Shown here piece by piece: positions 1 through 7,935 of a stretch of 64,000 bases of DNA. The notes below the pieces were generated by a model that was not told the DNA's origin, did not search any database, and saw only the letters and a list, made by a program, of their open reading frames with translations. Within the stretch, counting starts at the first letter, position 1. Each line of letters begins with the position of its first letter. The stretch lies in NCBI GenBank assembly GCA_902363595.1, contig CABJAP010000002.1:124001-188000 (forward strand), in the 5' to 3' direction. The position numbers and the translations under genes are program-made. The stretch is from Clostridia bacterium (GTDB lineage: Bacteria; Bacillota; Clostridia; Peptostreptococcales; Anaerovoracaceae).

Positions 1-590
1 TCAATCGTGAAAAAAAGACGCTGACTCCTACGGAGCTGGGCTTTATTGTCACACAGATGATGGAAGAATATTTTAAAGAAATCGTTGATACTGGATTTAC
101 AGCAGATATGGAAGATAAACTGGATGCGGTGGAAGTAAAAGATGTGGAATGGAAAGATATCATTCGCGACTATTATGGAACCCTTGAAAAGGAACTTGAA
201 ACAGCGGATAAAGAAATAAAGAAGGTTGAATTTGAAGTGGAGCTTACCGGAGAACTCTGTGAGAAATGTGGCAAACCGATGGCTGTCAAGCATGGCCGAT
301 TTGGCGAATTTGCAGCCTGTACCGGTTATCCGGAATGTAAGAACACAAAGCCGATCGTCAAATCAACCAATGTCAAATGCCCTAATTGCGGCAAAGATAT
401 CGTGGCAAGAAAGAGTAAGACTGGTCGTGTTTTTTATGGATGCAGCGGTTATCCCGAATGCCAGCAGTCTTATTGGAATAAGCCGATCGACAGGAAATGC
501 CCGAAATGCGGTTCACTTCTTGTTGAGAAAAAAACTAAAACGAGTAAGTATGCGTGCTCTAACAGCGAGTGCGATTATAAAGAAGAATAG
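1..590 (+). CDS. topA: DNA topoisomerase I, C-terminal part (partial at left edge)
   Basis: This is the 3' end of a type IA topoisomerase, which relaxes negatively supercoiled DNA. The frame is open from the left edge (first full codon at base 3) and stops at 588-590, so about 195 residues are present. The first residues belong to the end of the catalytic core. Three zinc-ribbon modules follow, each with paired cysteines: CEKC with CTGYPEC, CPNC with CSGYPEC, and CPKC with CSNSEC. Such C-terminal ribbons are typical of bacterial TopA and bind single-stranded DNA. hslV starts 47 bases downstream. In Bacillus subtilis topA also lies upstream of clpQ-clpY-codY, but with trmFO and codV/xerC between; those two are absent here. 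Confidence 0.95.
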   Translation, partial: NREKKTLTPTELGFIVTQMMEEYFKEIVDTGFTADMEDKLDAVEVKDVEWKDIIRDYYGTLEKELETADKEIKKVEFEVELTGELCEKCGKPMAVKHGRFGEFAACTGYPECKNTKPIVKSTNVKCPNCGKDIVARKSKTGRVFYGCSGYPECQQSYWNKPIDRKCPKCGSLLVEKKTKTSKYACSNSECDYKEE

Positions 591-637
591 AAGTTTTATT
601 AATTAGAACAAGGGGAATCATGAATGGAGGTATGAAC

Positions 638-1177
638 ATGGTACAGTTCCACGCGACGACGATCGTTGCAGTAAGAAGAGGCCCTGACGATGTCTGCATA
701 GGCGGCGACGGTCAGGTAACAATGGGTGAAACAGCCATTATGAAGAATGGTGCAAAAAAGGTTAAAAAAATCTATCGCAATTCTGTTTTGACGGGATTTG
801 CAGGCTCTGTAGCAGATGCTTTCTCTCTGACAGAGAAATTTGAAAGCAAACTGGATGAACATGGAGGTAATTTAAAGCGGGCTGCGGTAGCGCTGGCTCA
901 GCTTTGGCGTTCTGATAAAGCTATGAGAAGTCTGGAAGCGCTGATGATTGTAGCTGATCGGGAAAGCCTGCTGGTTGTCTCTGGAAACGGCGAAGTGATC
1001 GAACCGGATCAAGATTTTATCGCCATTGGATCTGGAGGAAACTATGCTTATTCAGCAGCAAAAGCACTCTATAATAATACCGACATGACCGCAGAGGAAA
1101 TCGTAAAAGAGGCCCTGGGTATTGCCTCATCCATCTGCGTTTACACGAATGACAACATATCAGTAGAAAAACTGTAG
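638..1177 (+). CDS. hslV: ATP-dependent protease proteolytic subunit HslV
   Basis: This is the peptidase subunit of the HslUV (ClpQY) cytoplasmic protease, an N-terminal-nucleophile enzyme forming double hexamers. The protein is 179 aa, the usual length. I chose the ATG at 638 because GGAGG at 625-629 sits 8 bases upstream; the earlier ATGs at 620 and 632 are too far upstream or too close to it. The start region reads MVQFHATTI. By alignment with E. coli HslV, which begins with the mature TTI sequence, the catalytic Thr would be T7 after processing of a short propeptide. GGDGQVTMG and the later GSGGNYA segment are family hallmarks. hslU follows after 9 bases, so the two subunits are co-expressed. 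Confidence 0.96.
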   Translation: MVQFHATTIVAVRRGPDDVCIGGDGQVTMGETAIMKNGAKKVKKIYRNSVLTGFAGSVADAFSLTEKFESKLDEHGGNLKRAAVALAQLWRSDKAMRSLEALMIVADRESLLVVSGNGEVIEPDQDFIAIGSGGNYAYSAAKALYNNTDMTAEEIVKEALGIASSICVYTNDNISVEKL

Positions 1178-1186
1178 GAGGAAATT

Positions 1187-2635
1187 ATGGCAAACAAATT
1201 ATACCAGATGACTCCCAAAGAAATCGTAGGGGAATTGGATAAATATATCATCGGACAGGACGAAGCTAAAAAATCAGTAGCCATCGCCCTCAGAAACCGC
1301 TATCGGAGAAGTCTGCTGTCAGAAGAAATGCAGGAAGAAATCACACCCAAGAACATCTTGATGATGGGCCCGACCGGAGTAGGTAAGACAGAGATTGCCA
1401 GGCGTCTGGCAAAGCTGATGGATGCTCCCTTTGTAAAAGTAGAGGCTACGAAATTTACGGAAGTGGGTTACGTGGGAAGAGACGTTGATTCCATGATCCG
1501 TGATCTGGTGGAGGCGTCCATTCGTATCACAAAACAAAGCCAGCTGGATGAAAAGTATGCAATTGCTGACGAGATCGTGGAAGAACGGATCATTGAAGCA
1601 ATCATTCCAGGGAAAAAAAAGCCGGCTAATGAACCGAGCAACAACCGGAATCCGTTTGACTTTCTGCTGAGCGGCGGTGGTTATCAAAGCCAGAAGCAAC
1701 AATATGAGCAGCAGCAGATGGAACAGAATACACAGAATCCTGACGAAAAACAGGATGTTGAACTGGCCAGAGAACAGGTGAGACAACAGCTGAGACAGGG
1801 ACTTCTTGAGGAACAGTTCATTGAAATACAGGTGACGGATGCTCCCAAGAGCAATACGCTGGACCTGAACGGGGAAGGTATGGGCATTGCCATTGGAAAC
1901 ATTTTCGGGGATATGATGCCGCAGAAGAAAAAGAATAAGAAAGTAAGAGTAAAGGATGCCAGAAAGATCCTCAGGGAAGAAGAGGCACAGAATCTGATCG
2001 ATATGGATCAGGTAATTGAAGATGCACTGCATAACGCAGAGCAGAATGGAATCATTTTTATCGACGAAATCGATAAAATCGCTTCCGGATCCGGCTACCG
2101 CTCTTCCGGCGCAGACGTGTCTAGAGAAGGGGTGCAGAGAGACATTCTTCCCATCGTAGAAGGCAGTGTTGTCAATACAAAGCATGGACCGGTCAAGACC
2201 GACCATATCCTCTTTATCGGTGCGGGTGCATTCCATACGGCAAAACCGACGGATCTGATTCCGGAGCTCCAGGGTCGTTTTCCAATCCGTGTAGAACTGG
2301 AAAACCTGGACCGAGAAACGTTCCTCAAAATCTTGACGATTCCGGAAAACGCCCTGCTGAAGCAGCATAAAGCCCTTTTAGAAACCGAGGGCGTAGAGAT
2401 TGAGTTCACGGACAGCGCGATAGAAGAGGTTGCTACGATGGCCTTTTTAATGAATGAACAGACGGAAAACATCGGTGCAAGAAGGCTGCATACCATTCTG
2501 GAGAAGCTTTTGGAGGATATTTCCTTTAATATTCCGGATATGGAAGAGGACAAATTTGTAATCGATGCTGATTATGTTAAAGAAAAATTCATGGAAAAAA
2601 TTCATCCGGAAGACATCGATCGGTTTATCTTATAA
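1187..2635 (+). CDS. hslU: HslUV protease ATPase subunit HslU
   Basis: This is the AAA+ unfoldase that feeds substrates to HslV. The 482-aa protein has a Walker A motif GPTGVGKT at residues 61-68 and a Walker B motif IIFIDEID near residue 290. Between them lies the family-specific I-domain, rich in Gln and charged residues (about 110-240). The C-terminus ends DIDRFIL; in this family the last residues insert into HslV to activate it. An AGGAGG site at 1176-1181 precedes the ATG. The gene sits between hslV and codY. A promoter lies in the 222-base gap before codY, so codY need not depend on read-through. Confidence 0.97.
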   Translation: MANKLYQMTPKEIVGELDKYIIGQDEAKKSVAIALRNRYRRSLLSEEMQEEITPKNILMMGPTGVGKTEIARRLAKLMDAPFVKVEATKFTEVGYVGRDVDSMIRDLVEASIRITKQSQLDEKYAIADEIVEERIIEAIIPGKKKPANEPSNNRNPFDFLLSGGGYQSQKQQYEQQQMEQNTQNPDEKQDVELAREQVRQQLRQGLLEEQFIEIQVTDAPKSNTLDLNGEGMGIAIGNIFGDMMPQKKKNKKVRVKDARKILREEEAQNLIDMDQVIEDALHNAEQNGIIFIDEIDKIASGSGYRSSGADVSREGVQRDILPIVEGSVVNTKHGPVKTDHILFIGAGAFHTAKPTDLIPELQGRFPIRVELENLDRETFLKILTIPENALLKQHKALLETEGVEIEFTDSAIEEVATMAFLMNEQTENIGARRLHTILEKLLEDISFNIPDMEEDKFVIDADYVKEKFMEKIHPEDIDRFIL

Positions 2636-2736
2636 GGTGGAGAAGGGTTTGAGCAAACACTCTACAATATACGCAAAATAGTAAAAAAGCGAACAATATA
2701 AAGGACAACTTAGTTTTAATTTTCTCGTTATAAAAA

Positions 2737-2751
2737 ACTTTTTAGAAAACT
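2737..2751 (+). promoter_or_regulatory. Candidate CodY-binding box upstream of codY
   Basis: The 15 bases here match the published CodY consensus AATTTTCWGAAAATT at 12 of 15 positions by my count. The element lies just upstream of the -35 hexamer at 2763. A second, poorer match starts at 2718. This suggests autoregulation, as known for codY in other Firmicutes. It is a motif call only. Confidence 0.4.
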
Positions 2752-2762
2752 CAAAAAATGAG

Positions 2763-2791
2763 TTGTCATATTTGAGAAAACCATATATAAT
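2763..2791 (+). promoter_or_regulatory. Sigma-A type promoter for codY
   Basis: TTGTCA (2763-2768) and TATAAT (2786-2791) are separated by exactly 17 bases. The -10 is a perfect consensus and the -35 differs at one position. Transcription would start about 60 bases before the codY ATG. Confidence 0.8.
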
Positions 2792-2857
2792 ACCTATATC
2801 AATAAAAAGATTGGAAATTTTGTACAACGACAAGTTGTAGAAGGAGAGACATCATAT

Positions 2858-3637
2858 ATGGAAAATCAAATTTTAGCAAAAGTAAGAAAACTGAACTGGG
2901 TCCTGCAGGAAAGCGTCGCAGGTGCATTTTCATTTAAAGAGCTGTGCGCGATCCTCAGCGATCTGATGGATGCCAATGTTTACATTGTTAATCGAAAGGG
3001 GAAGGTCATCGGTGTTAACTATAAGATTCGTTCCGATAGTTCCACAATCGCCGATCCGGAAACGGGATCTGAAAAGTTCCCAATCGAATATAACGAAGCA
3101 TTGCTGAAAGTGACCACCACCCAGGCTAACCTGACAGCGGAAGAAGCGCTGAAGATTTTTAAATACGATTATGATACTTCGGACAAGCTTCACACCGTTA
3201 TTCCCATTCTGGGAGGCGGGCAAAGATGGGGTACACTCATCGTGACCAGATATGCGCCGGAATTCAGCGATGAAGACTTAGTTCTCGGCGAATACGGGGC
3301 TACTGTGGTAGGGCTGGAAATACAGAGAAGAAAAGCGCTGGAAGAAGAAGAAGAATCCAGACAGAGGGCTGTCGTGCAAATGGCGATTGGAACCCTGTCT
3401 TACTCTGAGATTGAAGCCGTACAGCAGATCTTTTCCGAACTGAATGGAAATGAAGGTCTGCTGGTTGCCAGCAAGATTGCTGATCGTTCGGGAATCACCA
3501 GATCAGTCATCGTCAATGCGCTGAGAAAATTGGAAAGTGCCGGCGTAATTGAATCCAGATCCTTGGGCATGAAAGGCACGCATATTAAAATCGTTAATTC
3601 CAAATTTAACGAAGAACTTGAAAACCTGAATATTTAA
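2858..3637 (+). CDS. codY: GTP-sensing global transcriptional repressor CodY
   Basis: CodY represses nutrient-limitation genes in Firmicutes when GTP and branched-chain amino acids are plentiful. The 259-aa protein matches the usual length. Residues 1 to about 155 form the GAF-type effector domain (start MENQILAKVRKLNWVLQ). Residues about 200-245 form the winged helix-turn-helix, with segments SKIADRSGITRSVIVNALRK and GVIESRSLGMKGTHIKI. The ATG is preceded by AGAAGGAGAG. The gene has its own promoter and a candidate CodY box just upstream. Its place after hslVU is the same as in Bacillus. Confidence 0.97.
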   Translation: MENQILAKVRKLNWVLQESVAGAFSFKELCAILSDLMDANVYIVNRKGKVIGVNYKIRSDSSTIADPETGSEKFPIEYNEALLKVTTTQANLTAEEALKIFKYDYDTSDKLHTVIPILGGGQRWGTLIVTRYAPEFSDEDLVLGEYGATVVGLEIQRRKALEEEEESRQRAVVQMAIGTLSYSEIEAVQQIFSELNGNEGLLVASKIADRSGITRSVIVNALRKLESAGVIESRSLGMKGTHIKIVNSKFNEELENLNI

Positions 3638-3666
3638 CGAATGAATAATTCGAAAAACAAGCACAA

Positions 3667-3710
3667 AACATCTCTGCCGAACATAGACTGATATAGTCGG
3701 CGGAGGTGTT
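3667..3710 (+). promoter_or_regulatory. Long hairpin enclosing the yunB ribosome-binding site
   Basis: Bases 3667-3680 pair with 3697-3710 in a 14-bp stem, 12 Watson-Crick and two G-U pairs, with a 16-base loop. The right arm contains the whole GGAGG site at 3702-3706 of the gene starting at 3714. No T-run follows, so it does not look like an intrinsic terminator. The visible structure would hide the ribosome site. Confidence 0.6.
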
Positions 3711-3713
3711 ATT

Positions 3714-4385
3714 ATGAAAAGAAAAAGAAGACGGAGAGAAAGACGGTCCTTTGTACTGCCTTTGTCTCTGTTTTTAATATTTATCGCCATTGCTTCCTCT
3801 GCCAGCTATTATCTCAAGACTACGATAGAGCCCAATCTGGAAGAGATCGGAAAAATGAGGGCGCGGACACTGGTAACGCGAATGGTCAACAAGGCTATCA
3901 ACGATCAGTTTCACGAAGAGACGGACACGGATAATCTGATCATTCGCAAGACCAATGATAAAGGTGAGACGGAAATGATCCAGGCGGATACCAAGGCCAT
4001 GAACCTCCTCATTACTGAAATTTCCAAGGAACTACAGGAGGAATACCGCCGCATGGAAGAAGACAAGATCGATGTCCCTTTGGGAGCTGTCCTGGGAAGC
4101 CAGATTTTATCCGAGCACGGCCCCAAAGTCGATGTTAAGGTGATTCCTCTCAGTGTTTCCGGAATCGACTTTAAAACGGAATTTGAAGCCAAAGGGATCA
4201 ACCAGACCAAGTATAAGGTATACATAATTTTAAAGAGTCAGGTCAAAGTGTTAGCTCCACTGTCGGCAGCAACCTTCGATATGTCCAGTACGGTTCTCAT
4301 CGCCGAAGCTGTTATTCTGGGCGGTGTGCCCAAGAGCTACGTTCAGGTACCGAAAGAAGATATTTTAGATGTGACGGATGAGTAA
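3714..4385 (+). CDS. yunB: Sporulation protein YunB
   Basis: This 223-aa protein matches the YunB family, a sporulation protein found in spore formers. A very basic N-terminus (KRKRRRRERR) is followed by one hydrophobic segment at about residues 13-30 (FVLPLSLFLIFIAIASSASY). The rest would lie outside the membrane, with the conserved stretch RARTLVTRMVNKAIND after it. Biochemical function is not established; loss in Bacillus affects spore formation. The ribosome site GGAGGTG lies inside a strong hairpin. The gene lies alone between codY and hflX, and its presence is the best evidence that the host sporulates. Confidence 0.88.
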   Translation: MKRKRRRRERRSFVLPLSLFLIFIAIASSASYYLKTTIEPNLEEIGKMRARTLVTRMVNKAINDQFHEETDTDNLIIRKTNDKGETEMIQADTKAMNLLITEISKELQEEYRRMEEDKIDVPLGAVLGSQILSEHGPKVDVKVIPLSVSGIDFKTEFEAKGINQTKYKVYIILKSQVKVLAPLSAATFDMSSTVLIAEAVILGGVPKSYVQVPKEDILDVTDE

Positions 4386-4425
4386 AAGGTAGCATAATGC
4401 GGAAGAGTTGTGGTAAGATATAGCC

Positions 4426-5706
4426 ATGGTTAGATTTAATGAAAAGAATGAAATAATAAAAGAAGAAGATTATCAGGCCATTCTGGTGGGCCTGCAGCTT
4501 GGGGAGGATATCTCCTATTCCATGGAGGAACTTTCCGGGCTGGCTCAGGCAGCGGGCGTCACTGTGTTGGGCCAGATGATCCAGAGCTTGGAAAAACCCA
4601 ACTCCGCCACACTGATCGGAAAGGGCAAGGTGGAAGAACTGGCGCAGATGTGTGCTAATATGGAAGCGGATACGGTTATTTTCAACGAAGAGCTTTCCGG
4701 CATGCAGCTGCGGAATCTGGAAGAATCCCTGTCCGTCAGAGTGATCGATCGCACGATTTTGATCCTGGATATCTTTGCAGCCAGGGCCACGTCCAAGGAA
4801 GGCAAGCTGCAGGTTGAGCTGGCGCAGCTTCAGTACCGCCTGCCCCGATTGACCGGCTTTGGCAAATCCTTATCCAGGCTGGGCGGCGGCATCGGCACCA
4901 GGGGTCCGGGTGAAAAAAAGCTGGAGACAGACCGCAGGCATGTTGCCGGAAGGATGGACGATATAAAAAAAGAGCTGGCCCGCATAAAAAATACCAGGAG
5001 CGTCCAGCGTACACAAAGAGAAAAGGCCCAGATTCCAGTCGTGGCATTGGTCGGATATACCAACTCGGGAAAATCTGCACTTATGAACCGGCTTTTGAGC
5101 ATGTCGGAAAAGGAAGACAAAGCAGTAAGAGAAAAGGACATGCTTTTTGCTACATTAGATACACAACAGCGCAGCATTCAACTGGAAAACAACTTTGAAT
5201 TCATCCTAATCGATACCGTAGGCTTTGTCAGCAAGCTTCCTCATTCACTGGTGGAAGCCTTTAAAGCAACTCTGGAAGAGGTAAACTATGCCGATCTACT
5301 GCTGCATGTGGTGGATGGATCTTATGAAAATTATGATTTCCACATAGACGTGACCAATCGAGTAATTAATGAGATTGGGGCCGGCGGAAAAGAAAAGATT
5401 ATGGTCTACAATAAGCTTGATCTGATACAAGAGCTTCCAGTGGATGCTACAGAATGCGAGTGCGTTTTTGTGTCTGCCAAATATGGGGATCATATTGACG
5501 AACTTTTGGCTAAAGTACGGGAAAAACTCTTTGCCTCTCGGGTGCGGGCCGCACTATTAATCCCCTATGACCGGGGGGAACTCTCTTCTTACTTATGTGA
5601 GAAGGCTATTGTGCATGGGATGGACTACAAGGAGGAGGGTACCCTTTTTGATGTTGAATTGTCGGAGATAGATTATAACAGGTTGAAAAAATATGATACA
5701 GTATAA
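4426..5706 (+). CDS. hflX: GTPase HflX
   Basis: HflX is a ribosome-associated GTPase that splits stalled 70S ribosomes under stress. The 426-aa protein has the family N-terminal domain, then the glycine-rich linker GGGIGTRGPGE near residue 155. The G domain has G1 GYTNSGKS at about 210-217, G3 DTVGF near 263 and G4 NKLD near 329. The C-terminal tail is of normal length. The last 14 bases overlap the next gene, which points to translational coupling. No clear sigma-A promoter was found directly upstream. Confidence 0.95.
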   Translation: MVRFNEKNEIIKEEDYQAILVGLQLGEDISYSMEELSGLAQAAGVTVLGQMIQSLEKPNSATLIGKGKVEELAQMCANMEADTVIFNEELSGMQLRNLEESLSVRVIDRTILILDIFAARATSKEGKLQVELAQLQYRLPRLTGFGKSLSRLGGGIGTRGPGEKKLETDRRHVAGRMDDIKKELARIKNTRSVQRTQREKAQIPVVALVGYTNSGKSALMNRLLSMSEKEDKAVREKDMLFATLDTQQRSIQLENNFEFILIDTVGFVSKLPHSLVEAFKATLEEVNYADLLLHVVDGSYENYDFHIDVTNRVINEIGAGGKEKIMVYNKLDLIQELPVDATECECVFVSAKYGDHIDELLAKVREKLFASRVRAALLIPYDRGELSSYLCEKAIVHGMDYKEEGTLFDVELSEIDYNRLKKYDTV

Positions 5707-6322
5707 AACCGTTGAAAAAGAGGCTCATGCAGAGCAGATTATAGAGAAATCCCGTTTTATCGCCTATGTCAAACCGGTAGAAACCAGAGAAGAAGCAGAT
5801 GCTTTTATCGCTTCTGTAAGAGACTTGCATAAAACTGCTACCCATAACGTTCCTGCATTGGTTGTGGGAGAACAGTTTCAACTGCAGTGGGCCAGCGATG
5901 ACGGGGAGCCGCAGGGGACTTCCGGTGCGCCGATTGTCCAAATGCTGGTAAAAGAGGGCGTGACTAATGTGGCAGTCGTTGTGACTCGATATTTCGGCGG
6001 TATTAAACTGGGCACAGGTGGGCTTGTGAGAGCATATACCAGCAGCGCAAAACTGGGGCTTGAGGCGGCTGGAATTTGCAAAATGATGGAAATGCAGGCT
6101 ATCCAGTACAAGATCGATTATTCCTTCCTCAGTAAAGTACAGAATCTTTCGCGAGATGGAAATTTTTCGATTACAGACATAATTTATGAAGAATTGGTTA
6201 CGATAAAAGTGGTCACCGATGTGGAGAAAAGCGATGAAATAAAGGCGCTGCTGGGCAATCTTACCGCAGGGAAGGCAGCTCTCATTTCTGAGACGAAAGA
6301 GTTGAGAAAAAATGCTCTATAA
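5693..6322 (+). CDS. YigZ/IMPACT family protein
   Basis: This 209-aa protein belongs to the conserved YigZ (UPF0029/IMPACT) family. The N-terminal half has the characteristic run DDGEPQGTSGAPI and then VVVTRYFGGIKLGTGGLVRAY; the C-terminal half is the smaller DUF1949-like domain. The family may act in translation or nucleic-acid binding, but the precise role is unsettled. The ATG lies inside the end of hflX (14-base overlap), so the pair is probably one operon. The tRNA array begins 64 bases after its stop. Confidence 0.9.
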   Translation: MIQYKTVEKEAHAEQIIEKSRFIAYVKPVETREEADAFIASVRDLHKTATHNVPALVVGEQFQLQWASDDGEPQGTSGAPIVQMLVKEGVTNVAVVVTRYFGGIKLGTGGLVRAYTSSAKLGLEAAGICKMMEMQAIQYKIDYSFLSKVQNLSRDGNFSITDIIYEELVTIKVVTDVEKSDEIKALLGNLTAGKAALISETKELRKNAL

Positions 6323-6338
6323 ATTTCCATAAATTGCG

Positions 6339-6367
6339 TTGACACGCACCTTTAGCTGTGCTAATAT
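6339..6367 (+). promoter_or_regulatory. Promoter for tRNA-Asn
   Basis: TTGACA (6339-6344) and TAATAT (6362-6367) have a 17-base spacer. The perfect -35 and position, 20 bases before the tRNA, fit a stable-RNA promoter. Confidence 0.8.
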
Positions 6368-6386
6368 ATAAAAGCTCTCAAGTTGT

Positions 6387-6461
6387 TCCAAGGTAGCTCA
6401 ATGGTGGAGCAACCGGCTGTTAACCGGTAGGCTGTGGGTTCGAGCCCCACCCTTGGAGCCA
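6387..6461 (+). tRNA. tRNA-Asn (GTT)
   Basis: Acceptor TCCAAGG pairs with CCTTGGA. The anticodon loop reads CTGTTAA, giving GTT. The T arm is GTGGG-TTCGAGC-CCCAC, and CCA is encoded. The last part is duplicated at 6582-6608. Confidence 0.96.
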
Positions 6462-6608
6462 ATTTTTAGAAACAAGAACAAAAAGGGCGAGAACCCGAGA
6501 GGGTAGAAAGCTCCGCCGGAGCTTTCTTCGTGAAGCAGTGCCCCGGCACGGCGGAGCGGATTCAGCTTGCGCAGCAAGCGTGAGCCCCACCCTTGGAGCC
6601 AATTTTTA
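6442..6608 (+). repeat. 27-base direct repeat of the tRNA-Asn 3' end flanking a structured insert
   Basis: Bases 6442-6468 (T loop end, acceptor 3' strand, CCA and a short A/T tail) recur exactly at 6582-6608, 140 bases away. The intervening DNA is GC-rich and holds two hairpins: a 9-bp stem GAAAGCTCC/GGAGCTTTC with a 3-base loop (within about 6505-6530) and a 6-bp stem GCTTGC/GCAAGC. The arrangement resembles an attachment-site duplication, or a leftover of unequal recombination between tRNA genes. No integrase is present. Confidence 0.75.
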
Positions 6609-6646
6609 AAAACTGCGAGAACTGACAAAAAAGATTAAAAAAGTTC

Positions 6647-6675
6647 TTGACAACTTGAGGAAAATGCTGTATATT
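6647..6675 (+). promoter_or_regulatory. Promoter for the main tRNA array
   Basis: TTGACA (6647-6652) and TATATT (6670-6675) are spaced by 17 bases, about 37 bases before tRNA-Val. The second strong promoter suggests that tRNA-Asn and the remaining array are separate transcription units. Confidence 0.8.
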
Positions 6676-6712
6676 TAATAAATGTGCCGAGTAGATAAAA
6701 ACACTTGCTCAT

Positions 6713-6788
6713 GGGCGCTTAGCTCAGCTGGGAGAGCACCTGCCTTACAAGCAGGGGGTCATAGGTTCGAGCCCTATAGCGCCCACCA
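6713..6788 (+). tRNA. tRNA-Val (TAC)
   Basis: Acceptor GGGCGCT pairs with AGCGCCC. The anticodon loop CTTACAA gives TAC. CCA is encoded at the end. Confidence 0.96.
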
Positions 6789-6837
6789 TAACAGTTGACG
6801 TTTGGCTGAAAAAGCGGACGTGTTATCAAGGAAATGC

Positions 6838-6914
6838 GGTCCGGTAGTTCAGTTGGTTAGAATGCCAGCCTGTCACGCTGGAGGTCGACGGTTCGAGCCC
6901 GTTCCGGATCGCCA
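6838..6914 (+). tRNA. tRNA-Asp (GTC)
   Basis: Acceptor GGTCCGG pairs with CCGGATC (one G-U). The anticodon loop CTGTCAC gives GTC. CCA is encoded. Confidence 0.96.
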
Positions 6915-6947
6915 ATTTTATCAGACTGATACCAAACAGCGATGTTT

Positions 6948-7022
6948 GCTGGCGTGGCTCAACGGTAGAGCAGCTGATTTGTAATCAGCAGGTTGGGGGT
7001 TCGATTCCCTCCGCCAGCTCCA
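6948..7022 (+). tRNA. tRNA-Thr (TGT)
   Basis: Acceptor GCTGGCG pairs with CGCCAGC. The anticodon loop TTTGTAA gives TGT. CCA is encoded. Confidence 0.96.
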
Positions 7023-7138
7023 AAAAAGTCATGAGTTCCTTTCAAAGGTAAGCGAGCCCGAAAGGGTATGACTGTGAATAACGTTAAGCAAATTGTTTGC
7101 AAGACGAAAGTCGCATGAGAAAGATGCGACACCTATAT
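7023..7138 (+). repeat. Structured spacer between tRNA-Thr and tRNA-Tyr
   Basis: This 116-base spacer has the segment GCGAGCCCGAAAGGGTA, similar to GCGAGAACCCGAGAGGGTA in the insert after tRNA-Asn. It also has two hairpins: GCAAA/TTTGC around a 3-base loop, and GTCGCAT/ATGCGAC around a 7-base loop. It seems to belong to the same loose family of structured inserts. It contains no gene. Confidence 0.5.
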
Positions 7139-7223
7139 CGAGGGTTTCCCGAGTGGCCAAAGGGGGCGGACTGTAAATCCGTTAGCTGAGCTTTCGGTGG
7201 TTCGAATCCACCACCCTCGACCA
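7139..7223 (+). tRNA. tRNA-Tyr (GTA)
   Basis: A class II tRNA with a long variable arm. Acceptor CGAGGGT pairs with ACCCTCG. The anticodon loop CTGTAAA gives GTA. CCA is encoded. Confidence 0.95.
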
Positions 7224-7245
7224 ATTTCATTATTATGTTTAGTGT

Positions 7246-7320
7246 GCGGAAGTGGCTCAGGGGTAGAGCATCGCCTTGCCAAGGCGAGGGTCGCGAGTTC
7301 GAATCTCGTCTTCCGCTCCA
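7246..7320 (+). tRNA. tRNA-Gly (GCC)
   Basis: Acceptor GCGGAAG pairs with CTTCCGC. The anticodon loop TTGCCAA gives GCC. CCA is encoded. A second glycine tRNA follows after 5 bases. Confidence 0.96.
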
Positions 7321-7325
7321 TTTAT

Positions 7326-7399
<74 letters not shown>

Positions 7400-7404
7400 T
7401 TTTT

Positions 7405-7481
7405 GGGCTCATAGCTCAGTTGGATAGAGCAACGGCCTTCTAAGCCGTGTGTCCGGGGTTCGAATCCCTGTGGGCTCGCCA
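7405..7481 (+). tRNA. tRNA-Arg (TCT)
   Basis: Acceptor GGGCTCA pairs with TGGGCTC (with G-U pairs). The anticodon loop CTTCTAA gives TCT. CCA is encoded. Confidence 0.95.
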
Positions 7482-7493
7482 TTTTTTCAAGAT

Positions 7494-7570
7494 TGGGGTA
7501 TAGCCAAGCCGGTTAAGGCAACGGACTTTGACTCCGTCATTCGTAGGTTCGAGTCCTGCTACCCCAGCCA
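7494..7570 (+). tRNA. tRNA-Gln (TTG)
   Basis: Acceptor TGGGGTA pairs with TACCCCA. The anticodon loop TTTGACT gives TTG. CCA is encoded. Confidence 0.95.
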
Positions 7571-7573
7571 TAC

Positions 7574-7649
7574 GACCCATTAGCTCAGTCGGCAGAGCAC
7601 TTGACTTTTAATCAAGGTGTCCGGAGTTCGAATCTCCGATGGGTCACCA
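7574..7649 (+). tRNA. tRNA-Lys (TTT)
   Basis: Acceptor GACCCAT pairs with ATGGGTC. The anticodon loop CTTTTAA gives TTT. CCA is encoded. Confidence 0.96.
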
Positions 7650-7693
7650 ACTTTTTTAGGGTATGGTGTAGCAGAACAAAGACTTACAAGTGA

Positions 7694-7782
7694 GGAGAGG
7701 TGTCCGAGTGGTTTAAGGAGCTGGTCTTGAAAACCAGTGACTCCGAAAGGGGCCGTGGGTTCGAATCCCACCCTCTCCGCCA
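7694..7782 (+). tRNA. tRNA-Ser (TGA)
   Basis: A class II tRNA with a long variable arm. Acceptor GGAGAGG pairs with CCTCTCC. The anticodon loop CTTGAAA gives TGA. CCA is encoded. Confidence 0.96.
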
Positions 7783-7838
7783 TAAGGATTCTGAGGATAC
7801 TCGCAGAATAATATGACGGGAAAAAATTATTTTAGCCT

Positions 7839-7932
<94 letters not shown>

Positions 7933-7935
7933 TAT

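Noticed and set aside
226..606. A 126-codon frame inside the topA end
   Set aside because: It is an out-of-frame shadow of the zinc-ribbon region of topA.
1319..2368. A 349-codon minus-strand frame opposite hslU
   Set aside because: It is antisense to an excellent hslU gene, has no ribosome site or recognisable family, and has low-complexity Leu-rich stretches typical of shadow frames.
2748..2764. Terminator for hslU (AACTC/GAGTT hairpin)
   Set aside because: The stem has only five pairs, overlaps the codY -35 box and is not followed by a T-run.
6442..6608. An integrated prophage or island at tRNA-Asn
   Set aside because: The repeats are only 140 bases apart and no integrase or phage gene lies in the window.
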